NCBI RefSeq assembly: GCF_030285625.1
Contig: NZ_CP127294.1
Location: 4,932,501 to 4,996,500, forward strand
Source: Amycolatopsis sp. 2-15
GTDB lineage: Bacteria > Actinomycetota > Actinomycetes > Mycobacteriales > Pseudonocardiaceae
Reading direction: 5' to 3'
DNA length: 64,000 bases
Shown here: positions 1-8,006 of the stretch, in pieces
Layout of the letters: each line of letters begins with the position of its first letter
How positions within the stretch are numbered: position 1 is the stretch's first letter
Program-made: the position numbers and the translations under genes
Notes under the pieces: generated by a model
The model's database searches: none
What the model was told of the DNA's origin: nothing
Seen by the model: only the letters and a program-made list of their open reading frames with translations

Positions 1-1
1 G

Positions 2-115
2 ATCTTGGCGATCGTCACCGTCGCGGTGCAAGCGCTGCTCACGAACTTCATCAACAACGTCAACCAGACCGACATCGACATCCCCGCGGTCGACGCCGCC
101 GGCACACCCGGCTGA
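2..115 (+). CDS. C-terminal end of an unidentified, probably membrane, protein
   Basis: The window opens inside a reading frame that stops with TGA at 113-115. The visible 37 residues begin with a hydrophobic run (ILAIVTVAVQALLTNF) and end in a polar tail, which fits the last transmembrane helix and cytoplasmic tail of a transporter. This is too short for a family assignment. A transporter next to the isocitrate-lyase-type enzyme would make sense but is inference. Confidence 0.45.
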   Translation: MLAIVTVAVQALLTNFINNVNQTDIDIPAVDAAGTPG

Positions 116-123
116 TCGCCACA

Positions 124-140
124 GCCGCCGTCAAGGCGGC
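124..140. terminator. short GC-rich hairpin after the first gene
   Basis: GCCGCC and GGCGGC form a perfect 6-bp stem around a 5-nt loop, 8 nt after the stop codon of the partial gene. No T-tract follows, which is usual for actinomycete terminators. Confidence 0.4.
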
Positions 141-195
141 GCACACAGCCCGGTAACCCCCTCACGGCCCCATGATCATCCACGAAAGGTGCGAT

Positions 196-1020
196 ATGCC
201 GGGCTCCGAGCTCTATGAGAGATTCATGGCGCTGCACACCCGCGACGGTGGCTTCGTCATGCCCAACGCCTGGGACGGCCTCTCGGCGCTGATGCTGGCG
301 GATGCCGGTTTTGAGGCGATCGCGACGTCGTCGGCAGCGCTCGCGGCCATGCTCGGCCGGCCCGATGGCCGCCACGAAGTCACCCGCAGCGAGCACCTCG
401 AGCATGCGGGGCTGCTCGCCCGGCTCACCGGACTACCCGTGAACGGGGACTTCGAGGACGGTTACGGCGACACGCCTGAAGACGTCGCGGCGACCGTCGA
501 GGCCGCCGTCGAGTTCGGCCTGGCCGGTATCGGCGTCGAGGACACCTCGGGTGATCCCGACCAGCCGATCCGCGACTTCGACGAGGCGGTCCATCGCGTG
601 CGCGGCGCCGTCGACGCGGCCAAGGGACGCATCGCCGTAACCGGGCGCACCGACAACTTCATCCAGGGTCGACCCGATCTCGACGACACGATCCGGCGCC
701 TCACGGCTTTCGCCGAGGTTGGTGCGGACGTGGTCTTCGCACCGTTCCCGCCCGACCTCGACGCACTCGAGGCGATCGTCACCGCGGTCGCGCCCACGCC
801 GGTCAACGTCCTCGTGTCCCCTTCGGACAAGGTGCTGACGGTCGCTGAGCTGCAGAAAGCCGGCGTCAAGCGCATCAGTTTGGGGCCGTTCCTCTACGCC
901 AACGCGATGGCGGCACTCGAACAGGCCACCAAGGCCCTCGTCGCCGGAGACCTCGCGGCCGCCACCACGGGTCTGGGCTTCGACCGGATCGGCGAACTGA
1001 TCGCCCGCGGCAAGAACTAG
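196..1020 (+). CDS. Isocitrate lyase / PEP mutase family protein
   Basis: A 274-residue (alpha/beta)8-barrel enzyme of the ICL/PEPM superfamily (2-methylisocitrate lyase, phosphonopyruvate hydrolase and carboxyphosphonate mutase relatives), which cleaves or forms C-C or C-P bonds next to a carboxylate with Mg2+. Visible signatures are the N-terminal FVMPNAWDGLSA segment, the metal-binding NGDFEDGYGD loop and the later VTGRTDNF segment. The catalytic KKCGH loop of true isocitrate lyases is not present, so the substrate is open. An ATG at 172 is possible, but ATG 196 is preferred because GAAAGG lies 6 nt upstream. It is followed 59 nt later by a nitroreductase on the same strand. Confidence 0.85.
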   Translation: MPGSELYERFMALHTRDGGFVMPNAWDGLSALMLADAGFEAIATSSAALAAMLGRPDGRHEVTRSEHLEHAGLLARLTGLPVNGDFEDGYGDTPEDVAATVEAAVEFGLAGIGVEDTSGDPDQPIRDFDEAVHRVRGAVDAAKGRIAVTGRTDNFIQGRPDLDDTIRRLTAFAEVGADVVFAPFPPDLDALEAIVTAVAPTPVNVLVSPSDKVLTVAELQKAGVKRISLGPFLYANAMAALEQATKALVAGDLAAATTGLGFDRIGELIARGKN

Positions 1021-1079
1021 CCCGAGCTCGCCGAACCACCGCTGTTCACCTATCGGTTGCCACAAGAAAGCAGATTGAC

Positions 1080-1727
1080 ATGGATCTCGAAAAGCTCATG
1101 AGCCAACACCTCACCAGGGCTTTCGACGGCAGCAAGACCATCCCGGACGAAACCCTTCACCAACTGCTGCGGTTCCTGCGGTCCGCGCCGACCTCGACGA
1201 ACATCCAGCCGAACCACTTCTACGTCCTCGCCTCGGCCGAAGCCAAGAAGCAGCTCGCGGACAACTTGGGCGAACGATTCCAGGACAACGGCTCGAAGAT
1301 CCTGAACGCGTCGCACACCATCATTCTCACCACGCGGGCGGATGTGCCCGACAGCCACCTCGATGATGTGTTCGCCAAGGAGACCGCCGACGGCCGGTTT
1401 CCCGACCCGGAAAAGAACGCGATGTGGCAGTACATGACGCGGGACTTCCTGAACCTGCGCAACTACGCCTACAAGGATCTGAACCACTGGATGGAAAAGC
1501 AGACCTACATGGTGCTCGGCATGACCATGATGGCGGCCGTCGAGCTGGGCGTCGACGCCACACCGCTCGAAGGGTTCGACCCGACCAGCGTCGACAAGGC
1601 GTTCAAGATCCGCGAAACCGGTCACACGACGACCGTGCTGCTGGCTCTCGGCTACCCCGACCGAGCCAAGGCGTACAAGGGCCCGATTTCGCGCTTCGAA
1701 GCAGACCGGCTGTTCACCTTCATCTGA
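1080..1727 (+). CDS. nfsB: NfsB-like oxygen-insensitive NAD(P)H nitroreductase
   Basis: A 215-residue FMN-dependent nitroreductase, close to the 217 residues of E. coli NfsB. The family reduces nitroaromatics and quinones by two-electron steps. Family landmarks are the N-terminal TRAFDGSK, the FMN-binding SAPTSTNIQP stretch, ASHTIILTTRA, WMEKQTYMVLG and the LGVDATPLEGFD motif. It lies 59 nt downstream of the ICL/PEPM gene and may be cotranscribed. A purine-rich AAGAAAG precedes the ATG by about 9 nt. Native substrate unknown; the role is probably xenobiotic or quinone detoxification. Confidence 0.85.
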   Translation: MDLEKLMSQHLTRAFDGSKTIPDETLHQLLRFLRSAPTSTNIQPNHFYVLASAEAKKQLADNLGERFQDNGSKILNASHTIILTTRADVPDSHLDDVFAKETADGRFPDPEKNAMWQYMTRDFLNLRNYAYKDLNHWMEKQTYMVLGMTMMAAVELGVDATPLEGFDPTSVDKAFKIRETGHTTTVLLALGYPDRAKAYKGPISRFEADRLFTFI

Positions 1728-1818
1728 GCATCCCCGTCCGCAATCCTGGCGATACGGAAGTGCCTACGCCACGCGTCGACGAGATCCGGAACCACGCCAA
1801 GGCGAGGCTCGGTCTCGT

Positions 1819-2367
1819 CGACGCGACGGTGCGGGCAGTGCGCCCCCCTTGATCCTCGGACCGTCCCTCGGTAGCTCGCTGTCCGTGTGGGAACCGCAGG
1901 TATCGAGGCTGGGTCGCGGCCGTCGGGTGATCCGGTAAGACTTGCCAGGGCACGGCGGCTCTCCTGCCGAGCTGCTACGCGTCGACGCCACCCTCGGCGA
2001 CATCGCAGGCCTCGTCCTCGCTCTCGCGGACCACCTCGGGATCGAGCGATTCGCGTATGCCGGAATCTCGATGGGCGGGGCTGCGGGCTTGTGGCTCGCG
2101 ATGTACCACCCCGACCGCGTCGCCTCGCTCATGCTCGTCTCCACGTCGGCTCGGTTCCACCGCGTCCACTCTGGCGGTCGCCGGTCGCGAAACGGGACAC
2201 GACGGTCCCCGGTGACGGCGCCTCCCGCTATGTCGCGGGCATCGCCGTGCGCAGGGCCGTTCTGGGCGACGGAAGTGCTGCTGCAATCGGCCACCTACTG
2301 CGGGGTGCCCGCGGCCAACACTACATTCACCATCGCCAACAGAATGATGGAGGAGAACGGCAACTGA
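1819..2367 (+). pseudogene. pcaL: Remnant of a fused pcaL gene (3-oxoadipate enol-lactonase + 4-carboxymuconolactone decarboxylase)
   Basis: One frame reads APPLILGPSLGSSLSVWEPQ, a PcaD-type alpha/beta-hydrolase start, then meets TAA at 1936-1938 exactly where YDLPGHG should have Tyr. The same frame continues LPGHGG, then the nucleophile elbow AGISMGG and PDRVASLMLVSTSARF. After that most of the hydrolase is missing. In a second frame AGIAVRRAVLGDG is the start of a PcaC domain, and the first frame resumes with LLQSATYCGVPAAN, the PcaC C-terminus. This order matches the PcaD-PcaC fusion (PcaL) known from Rhodococcus and Streptomyces. A nonsense change, at least two internal deletions and frame changes mean it cannot work. 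No other pca gene is nearby. Confidence 0.8.
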
Positions 2368-2603
2368 CTGGATCGGTGTGTAGGGACGAGACTATTCGCG
2401 GCCAACCTCTGACTCGCCCCGCGTCAAACTGTCCTGAAATTCTTTCACGGTATGGCCGTGCGGGAGGGCGCAGGCACGACGTTGTATCCAGGGCCGGCAC
2501 TCTCTGTTGATCAGCGTCGTAAGACGTCAAGATCTCATGCCGCCAATACCGGTGTACTGAAAGTACTGTTCAGGCAAAGACCGGATGCAGAGAGAGGTGC
2601 CTG

Positions 2604-3521
2604 ATGAAAGCGATCGTGGTGACGGACGAGGCCGCGGGAACGGCCGGGATGAAGCTCGTGGAACGGTCCGAGCCGGCCGCGGCGGGGAACGATGTCCTCG
2701 TCGAGGTTCACGCGTCGGGATTCACCCCGGGCGAGCTGTCGTGGCCTTCGACCTGGACGGATCGCCTGGACCGGGATCGCACGCCGTCGATCCCCGGGCA
2801 CGAGGTGGCCGGCGTGGTCGCGAGCCTGGGCTACGGCACCGCGGGGTTGTCGGTGGGCCAGCGGGTGTTCGGTCTCACGGACTGGACTCGTGACGGCACG
2901 CTGGCGGAGTACGCGGCCGTCGAGGCGCGCAACGTCGCGCCGTTGCCCGGTGATGTGGACTTCACCGTAGGTGCGAGCCTCCCGATCTCGGGCCTCACCT
3001 CGTGGCAGGGGTTGTTCGTGCACGGCCGGCTGGAGGCGGGACAGAGCGTTCTGGTGCACGGCGCAGCCGGAGCGGTCGGGTCGATGGTGGCGCAGCTCGC
3101 GCGTGAGGCGGGTGCTTACGTTGTGGGCACGGGGCGTGCGGCGGATCGTGCGACGGCCCACGATTTCGGGGTGCAGGAGTTCGTCGATCTGGAGAACGAC
3201 GCGCTGGAGGACGTCGGCGGTGTGGATCTGGTGTTCGATGTCTTCGGTGGTGACATCGGGTCGCGGTCGGCGGGTTTGGTTCGGGCCGGAGGCACGCTGG
3301 TGACGATCGCCGGCCCGCCGGAGACCCGGCCCGCCGACGGCCTGGCGGTCGACTTCGTCGTCGAGGCCGACCGTGCTCAGCTGGGTGAAATCGTGCAGCG
3401 GGTGCGAGACGGCCGGGTGCGCACGAACATCGGCACCGTGGCGAGCCTCGACGACGCCGTGGCCGCGTTCAACCCGACCGAGCGGAAAAAGGGCAAGACG
3501 ATCATCCGCGTTCGCCCCTAA
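2604..3521 (+). CDS. Zinc-independent NADP-dependent oxidoreductase (quinone-oxidoreductase-like MDR)
   Basis: A 305-residue medium-chain dehydrogenase/reductase. It has the GroES-like N-terminal domain with IPGHEVAGVV but lacks the zinc ligands of alcohol dehydrogenases. The Rossmann domain carries the AAGAVG nucleotide motif at about residues 152-157. The short length and missing catalytic zinc fit quinone or enone reductases (QOR/zeta-crystallin group) using NADPH. GAGAGG lies about 7 nt before ATG 2604. The cupin gene follows 43 nt later. The substrate cannot be read from sequence. Confidence 0.85.
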   Translation: MKAIVVTDEAAGTAGMKLVERSEPAAAGNDVLVEVHASGFTPGELSWPSTWTDRLDRDRTPSIPGHEVAGVVASLGYGTAGLSVGQRVFGLTDWTRDGTLAEYAAVEARNVAPLPGDVDFTVGASLPISGLTSWQGLFVHGRLEAGQSVLVHGAAGAVGSMVAQLAREAGAYVVGTGRAADRATAHDFGVQEFVDLENDALEDVGGVDLVFDVFGGDIGSRSAGLVRAGGTLVTIAGPPETRPADGLAVDFVVEADRAQLGEIVQRVRDGRVRTNIGTVASLDDAVAAFNPTERKKGKTIIRVRP

Positions 3522-3564
3522 CGATTCGAAGGTCGCACCGCCGGGTGGCGGCGAAGAAATCGGA

Positions 3565-3918
3565 ATGGGGCTGTTCGGAGTCTCGCTCGAACTGTGGAGC
3601 CGGGACACCGATAGTGAGATTTCGATCGTGGAACATCCGTTTGACGTCGGCGCGATCGTGCCGGTGCACCAGCACACCCGCGAGGACGAGTACTCGATCG
3701 CGCTCGAAGGCGAAATGGGCTTTCGTTCCGGTGACTGCGAGGCGGTCTTCGGGCCTGGTGGAAACATCACCAAGCCACGGCGAGAGACGCACACGATGTG
3801 GAACGCCGGCACCGGAGCGCGCAGGGGAGACCTGGTCTTCCGGCAGCAGCAGCGACATCCGGTCCACAGGAGTGGAGGCGTGCCGCGGCAGGACCAGACT
3901 GCTCGTGCTCCGGATTGA
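3565..3918 (+). CDS. Small cupin-domain protein, possibly eroded at both ends
   Basis: A 117-residue protein with both cupin motifs: PVHQHTREDEYSIALEG (motif 1, two His and a Glu) and KPRRETHTMWNAG (motif 2, His then Asn). The family often has about 40 more N-terminal residues and a C-terminal strand ending in a GFE-like motif. Here the reading after WNAGTGARRGD turns into low-complexity residues (RQQQRHPVHRSGG), suggesting a lost C-terminus. No good ribosome-binding site precedes ATG 3565. It may be a metal-binding isomerase or dioxygenase-like cupin, or a decaying gene like several neighbours. Confidence 0.5.
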   Translation: MGLFGVSLELWSRDTDSEISIVEHPFDVGAIVPVHQHTREDEYSIALEGEMGFRSGDCEAVFGPGGNITKPRRETHTMWNAGTGARRGDLVFRQQQRHPVHRSGGVPRQDQTARAPD

Positions 3919-4086
3919 ACCGCACCGCAGCCGTGGCGCCGATCGCGGTTAGGCGTACTACGCCGATCGAACCGCGCCGAGGGCTCGCCGACGCCGTCCC
4001 TACCGCCGGCGGGCCCGGCGGCACGGCCCGGCCACGACCGGGCGACCCCGACGGCTACGAGTGGATGTGCTGATCGGTGTCAGCGG

Positions 4087-4527
4087 TCAATCCAGCGGGT
4101 AGTCATAGCGGATGAACTCGCGGAAGTCGGCGACTTTGTCGTAGAGCAGCCGCGCGCGCTGGTTGTCCTGCTTGGTGTGCCAGTAAAGACGGGCCGCGCC
4201 GTGGTCGCGGGCCGCCTGGGCGACGTGCTCGATCAGCAGCCGGCCTGTGCCGTGGCCGCGCGCGGCCACGTCCACGAACAGGTCCTGCAGGTAGCACGAA
4301 CGGGATGACCACGGGTTGGTGTGGAACAGGTAATGCGCGATGCCGACCACTCGTCCTCCGTCGAGTCGGGCGGCGCAGCCGAACACGTCCTCGGCCTGCA
4401 GGAGCCGCTGCCAGGTCCGCTCGTACTCGTCCTCCGACACTTCGGTTCGGTAGAACTCCTTGTAGCCGCGCGCCAGTTCTTCCCAGCGGACGCGGTCTTC
4501 CGCCTGCAGCGGGCTGATCTCGATCAC
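4087..4527 (-). CDS. GNAT family N-acetyltransferase
   Basis: About 146 residues of GCN5-related acetyltransferase fold, which moves an acetyl group from acetyl-CoA to an amine. The central strand CYLQDLFVDVAARGHGTGRLLIEH carries the acetyl-CoA-binding loop (RGHGTG, the Q/RxxGxG/A motif), followed by ARDHGAARLYWHTKQDNQRARLLYDK, typical of motif B. GTG 4527 (VIEISPLQ) is chosen because the fold begins there; a TTG at 4578 would add 17 unlikely residues. The gene runs against its neighbours. Substrate unknown. Confidence 0.75.
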   Translation of the reverse strand: MIEISPLQAEDRVRWEELARGYKEFYRTEVSEDEYERTWQRLLQAEDVFGCAARLDGGRVVGIAHYLFHTNPWSSRSCYLQDLFVDVAARGHGTGRLLIEHVAQAARDHGAARLYWHTKQDNQRARLLYDKVADFREFIRYDYPLD

Positions 4528-4706
4528 TCGATCATTATGGGTGGGGACGGTCCGAGGCGGAAGACCGAGCGACGCCAATGGGTCTTACTCGTAAGAATCA
4601 CCGAAGTGCGGGTGCTAACGGTCCAGGACTGAAAATGGACAAGTCGGCGCCCGGCACCTCAGGTTCGTGGCGAGCGCCCGCGAAATGACAAGTCTCGAGG
4701 CAAGGC

Positions 4707-4940
4707 ATGAGCAACTGCGACGCACTGGCTGAGTTCCTCCGGACCGATCCGCGAGACGTCGGTTGCGACCTCGCGCTCGATGCGCTCCACGCCTATACGG
4801 AAATGATAGCGGCCGGCGAGAACCCCGAAGAGCATTACCCGGGGCTGGCGACCCATTTGCAGTCGTGCTGCGCCTGTTCGGGAGATCACGAGGCCCTGTT
4901 GCGCGCACTGCGTGAATTCGGCGCCGACGAATCGCTCTGA
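4707..4940 (+). CDS. Small Cys/His protein, putative zinc-binding anti-sigma-like protein
   Basis: A 77-residue protein starting MSNCDALAEFL. The middle part is helical and acidic, and the C-terminal half has THLQSCCACSGDHEALL, an H-x(3)-C-C-x-C arrangement resembling the HxxxCxxC zinc site of ZAS-type anti-sigma factors and related small regulators. No transmembrane segment. No sigma factor gene is adjacent, so the function is open; it could be a small soluble regulator. GAGGCAAGGC upstream can act as ribosome-binding site. Confidence 0.55.
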   Translation: MSNCDALAEFLRTDPRDVGCDLALDALHAYTEMIAAGENPEEHYPGLATHLQSCCACSGDHEALLRALREFGADESL

Positions 4941-5066
4941 CCGGCGTCCTGTCACGGTCTGGCCTTCGGTGCGTTGAGGAAGAGGGCGACAACACGTAAG
5001 AATCCGGTTTGCGGCGTTCGCCGATCGTGTGGTCAACTCCACCGGGTCGGTCGTTTCCTCGATGAC

Positions 5067-5110
5067 CGGTGAGCGGGTGCCGGCGTCACATGCCCAGCAC
5101 CCGCTCACCG
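5067..5110. terminator. Long perfect hairpin between convergent genes
   Basis: A perfect 14-bp inverted repeat (CGGTGAGCGGGTGC and its complement) with a 16-nt loop lies between the rightward small-protein gene ending at 4940 and the leftward TetR gene ending at 5190. Its position suggests a bidirectional terminator. No T-run follows. Confidence 0.6.
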
Positions 5111-5189
5111 CACTGGTCCACGACGCGCGGGTACACCGCACCGGGGCATGGGGGTTCGCGGCGCCGACGGAAATCGCGCAGGGGCCGGG

Positions 5190-5864
5190 TCAGCTGCGTA
5201 CTTCGCTCGACAACGGTGGCGTAACAGGCCTGTCCAGTCCGGAACGACACCGAGAGGAATGTGCCCTCAGGTGATCGAGTGACACGTCGAGAACCGTCGC
5301 CAGCTGGCCGGGGTCGCGTGTGGTCCGGGCGAGCAGGAACCCGCCCTGCAGCGCGCCCATGATGGCGGTGGCGATCGTGTCCGGGTCGGCGCCGGTGTCG
5401 AGCTCACCGCTTTCCTGGATGCGCCGGAACGCTGCCGCGAGAAGGCTTTCCCATGCCGCGAACCCCTCGGCCAGAGCGCGGTGACCACGGTCATACCGTC
5501 CGGCGAGCTCGCCGATGAGCGATCCGATCGGGCAGCCGCCGGCGCCGCCGCTGACGCGGTTGTCCTCGACGAGCTTGTCCCGCCAGGCCTGGAGACCGGC
5601 GAGCGAGCGCACGCCCTCCAACAGGGGCTTCTGCGTCGCCAGCACGCCTGCCACCTGGGCGTGGACGACCGCCTCGAAAAGCGCGTCTTCGTTCTCGAAC
5701 GTCTGCTTCAGTTGTGCCTCGGGCACACCGCTGGTCGCTCCGACTTCGGCGAAGGTGATTTCCCCGAGCTGGCGCTCGCGCAGCAGGTTGATCGCCGCTG
5801 TCACAACCAGCCGGTGCGGCTCCGGGGCATCCTCGACGTGCATCCCGGTCTGGTCACCCGACAT
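5190..5864 (-). CDS. TetR family regulator (first of four of one subfamily)
   Basis: 224 residues starting MSGDQTGMHVEDAPEPHR. The HTH is at about residues 20-65 (LGEITFAEVGATSGVPEAQLKQTF), and the ligand domain contains GGCPIGSLIGEL and IMGALQGGFLLART, hallmarks of the LmrA/YxaF-type C-terminal subfamily. Such repressors usually control detoxification or efflux genes. ATG 5864 fits the domain start. An imperfect palindrome 55 nt upstream matches the operators before the other TetR genes nearby. The C-terminus has an unusual extra tail (RCRSGLDRPVTPPLSS) not seen in its paralogs. Confidence 0.85.
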   Translation of the reverse strand: MSGDQTGMHVEDAPEPHRLVVTAAINLLRERQLGEITFAEVGATSGVPEAQLKQTFENEDALFEAVVHAQVAGVLATQKPLLEGVRSLAGLQAWRDKLVEDNRVSGGAGGCPIGSLIGELAGRYDRGHRALAEGFAAWESLLAAAFRRIQESGELDTGADPDTIATAIMGALQGGFLLARTTRDPGQLATVLDVSLDHLRAHSSRCRSGLDRPVTPPLSSEVRS

Positions 5865-5919
5865 ACTCCGAACACTAGCGGACGGGCCGCGTGTAGTACA
5901 CCTCGACCCGGAGGATTTC

Positions 5920-5935
5920 TGGACTTTCAGGTCCA
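5920..5935. promoter_or_regulatory. TetR-type operator, copy A
   Basis: TGGACTTTCAGGTCCA is a 16-bp palindrome with one mismatch. Read on the minus strand it is TGGACCTGAAAGTCCA, differing at one base from the perfect palindrome at 7131-7146. It sits between the starts of the leftward TetR gene (5864) and the end of the next one. Confidence 0.65.
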
Positions 5936-5953
5936 CTGTTCGGCGCGCAGTGG

Positions 5954-6583
5954 CTACGCGGCCAGGAAGGTGCGGACGTGGCCGATCGCCATGTCGAGCG
6001 TGAGCTTCATGGGGTCTGTGGAGTGGGCCGTCTGCGCGAGCAGGTACCCGCCCTGCAGCGCGGCCACGAGAAAGGTGGCGAGCTTTTCGGGATCCGCGTC
6101 CCGTCGGAGGACGCCGGAGGCGCGCATGCGCGTGAGTCCCTCGGCCAGAAGCTCCTCCCAGATCTCGAAGTACTTCGCGAGCATCGAGCGGGCTTCTTGG
6201 TCCCGATCGGCCAACTCGGCGGCCAGTGAGCCGATCGCGCAGCCGTAGGCCCCGTCGCGGAGGGAGGCACGCTGGATGAGCGCGTCGCGCCAGCGTTCGA
6301 GGCCGCGGATCGAGTTCAACCGCCGGAGCTGGTCCTCCTGGCCCGCGATGAGCTGCGCGCCCTGGGTGGCCACAACCTCGCGCACGAGGGCCTTCTTGTC
6401 GGGGAAGTGGTGGTAGAGCTGCGACTTGCTCGTGCTGCTGGCGGCCCGGACGTCGTCGAGCGTGGTCGCGGCCACTCCCTTGACTCGGATCAAGTCGACT
6501 GCCGCCGCTACGATGCGGGACCGGGTCGCCGCGCCGCGGGCGGTCAGCCGGGTTTTCTGCGTCGTGCCCTCCGGTTCGTCCAC
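5954..6583 (-). CDS. TetR family regulator (second of four)
   Basis: 209 residues from GTG 6583 (VDEPEGTTQKTRLTARG). HTH VAATTLDDVRAASSTSKSQLYHHF, then GAYGCAIGSLAAEL and AALQGGYLLAQT of the LmrA/YxaF-like ligand domain. The GTG start is chosen because the rightward paralog at 8263 starts at the equivalent place. The two proteins are alike along their whole length (TRLTARGxATRxRI, TLDDVRAAS, KSQLYHHF, LERWRDA), so they arose by duplication and now point away from each other with another TetR between. Target genes unknown. Confidence 0.88.
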   Translation of the reverse strand: MDEPEGTTQKTRLTARGAATRSRIVAAAVDLIRVKGVAATTLDDVRAASSTSKSQLYHHFPDKKALVREVVATQGAQLIAGQEDQLRRLNSIRGLERWRDALIQRASLRDGAYGCAIGSLAAELADRDQEARSMLAKYFEIWEELLAEGLTRMRASGVLRRDADPEKLATFLVAALQGGYLLAQTAHSTDPMKLTLDMAIGHVRTFLAA

Positions 6584-6628
6584 GGCCGTCAGGTTACCGC
6601 ACTGTGTGACGAGCGACCTATCACCAGC

Positions 6629-6644
6629 TGGACCGCACGGTCCG
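6629..6644. promoter_or_regulatory. Candidate operator upstream of the second TetR gene
   Basis: GGACCGCACGGTCC (6630-6643) is a palindrome apart from its two central bases, located about 46 nt before the GTG start of the leftward TetR gene. It shares the GGACC...GGTCC core with the operators at 5920 and 7131. Confidence 0.5.
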
Positions 6645-7130
6645 CGTGAAGGAAGCAATCGGCTCCGTGGTGAGCGGGCAGGGGTGCATGCTGTCGGGGC
6701 TCGTCGCGCGCTGCGTGGCGACGAAGTCGGCGTTGGTCTGCCCGGCGGACAGCGGCGCAGCCGCTGGGGACACGGCATCCGCCCTGGTAGTCGCGCTGGT
6801 GCCGCGCGGTTGGCTGGCCGGGAATGCGCGGTGAACCGCGGGTGGCTCGCTCGGGGCGGTAGGGTTGGAACGCGGTCTCGTCGGGCCGAATCCCTGATGT
6901 TCGTGCCGCCGCCGGTCGACCTTACCGATTCCTTTCGGCGGTAGTTCGCCGGGAATCGCGTCGCCGGATGGCCGGCCGGCGCCCACGGTGACCGCCCAGG
7001 TCGAAGGGCCCGACAAGATCGCCTCGAGTGCGACGTCGACCAGGCTGTCCAGGCTGCGCGCGGTGCAGGCCGGGTCCACCTGACCTTCGTCGACAGTCGG
7101 CGATCACGCCATGGTGGTAGACGCTTTGCT
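6645..7130. other. 486-bp stretch without a recognisable gene
   Basis: Both strands stay open for parts of this stretch, but no reading shows a known domain. A leftward frame from GTG 7079 gives DPACTARSLDSLVDVALEAI, which looks protein-like for about 55 residues before turning into low-complexity sequence. It may be the worn end of a former gene. No promoter or hairpin stands out. Confidence 0.4.
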
Positions 7131-7155
7131 TGGACCTGAAGGTCCAGTATACGGT
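7131..7155 (+). promoter_or_regulatory. TetR operator with overlapping promoter, copy B
   Basis: TGGACCTGAAGGTCCA (7131-7146) is a perfect 7+7 palindrome with a 2-bp centre, followed directly by GTATACGGT, which could be a -10 region. The 24-bp stretch from 7132 recurs with four central differences at 7309-7332. Confidence 0.65.
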
Positions 7156-7308
7156 GGCATCATGCTGGACCGTGAGGTGACGCTGCTCCGATGCCATGCC
7201 CGAATTTCTGCTAGTCAGAACCCCATTTACTGGCAAAGTTTCGCAACCACGATCGCCGCGAGTGGGGGCAATGCCCGAGCGTCGAGTGTCGGTGAAGGAC
7301 GAAATACG

Positions 7309-7332
7309 GGACCTATTAGTCCAGTATACGGT
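7309..7332 (+). promoter_or_regulatory. Second copy of the operator-promoter unit, copy C
   Basis: GGACCT, four differing bases, then GTCCAGTATACGGT repeats 20 of 24 positions of 7132-7155. It lies 45 nt before ATG 7377 of the third TetR gene, so this copy probably carries that gene's own promoter. GTATAC would be the -10 box, and the flanking half-sites GGACC/AGTCC the operator. Confidence 0.6.
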
Positions 7333-7376
7333 CCGCGGGCAAGTGTGGCTGCTCTGTCGTGCCGGGCGGTCGGCTC

Positions 7377-8006
7377 ATGACCGGTGACTTCACCGGAGAC
7401 GGGGCGACGTTCGAGTCCGTGGCCGACGCTGCCGCGAGGCGACGGGTCATGGCCGCGGTGGTGGACCTGGTGTGCCGGCGCGGGCTGCGGGCCGCGGAGC
7501 TCGGCACGGTGGCCGACCTGGCGGGGGTGAGTGGATCGTGGCTGCGCGGGTTCTTCGCGGACGTCGAGGCGCTCGTCGGGGAGGTGGTGCGGATCCAGGT
7601 TCGCGACGTCTTCGAAGGTCCCGGCCGCCGGCTGATGGCGGCTGTCAGTGCCGACGACCTGTACCAGTGGCGTGATGCTGTGACCGCCCGCTATCGCGCC
7701 ACATGGATCTCCGCCGGATACCCGCTGGGCATCGTCGTCCACGAGGTGACCGGGCGCGACGGTCGGGCCAGCCGAGCTCTGGCGGCGAGTCTCGGGCCGT
7801 GGCAGTCGGCGCTCGAAGGGGCCTTCGTGCGGCTGAGCGATCGTGGCGAGCTTGCGCCCGGGTCGCGGCCGGCGGAGTTGGCGACCGCGGTCATGGGGGC
7901 GCTCGTCGGTGCGATGGGTCGGTTCCGAAAGGCAGGCACATCGGAGGATGTGCTGGAGCCATTCGACATCATGCTCCGCCACGTCCTGGCCGCGCCGGGT
8001 CGATGA
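7377..8006 (+). CDS. TetR family regulator (third of four, divergent HTH)
   Basis: 209 residues starting MTGDFTGDGATFESVADAA. The HTH region (LGTVADLAGVSGSWLRGFFADVEAL) aligns with the other TetR proteins here, but the usual Y-H-H/Y-F segment of the recognition helix is replaced by WLRGFF. The ligand domain keeps the subfamily pattern (SAGYPLGIVVHEV, AVMGALVGAM). ATG 7377 is preferred over an upstream alternative at 7359. Two operator-promoter repeats lie upstream. It may sense the same ligand class as its neighbours while binding a different site. Confidence 0.82.
   Translation: MTGDFTGDGATFESVADAAARRRVMAAVVDLVCRRGLRAAELGTVADLAGVSGSWLRGFFADVEALVGEVVRIQVRDVFEGPGRRLMAAVSADDLYQWRDAVTARYRATWISAGYPLGIVVHEVTGRDGRASRALAASLGPWQSALEGAFVRLSDRGELAPGSRPAELATAVMGALVGAMGRFRKAGTSEDVLEPFDIMLRHVLAAPGR

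Noticed and set aside
5029..5274. Plus-strand open frame of 81 codons after the small Cys/His gene
   Set aside because: It contains the 14-bp hairpin, overlaps the end of a TetR gene and shows no domain or good ribosome-binding site.
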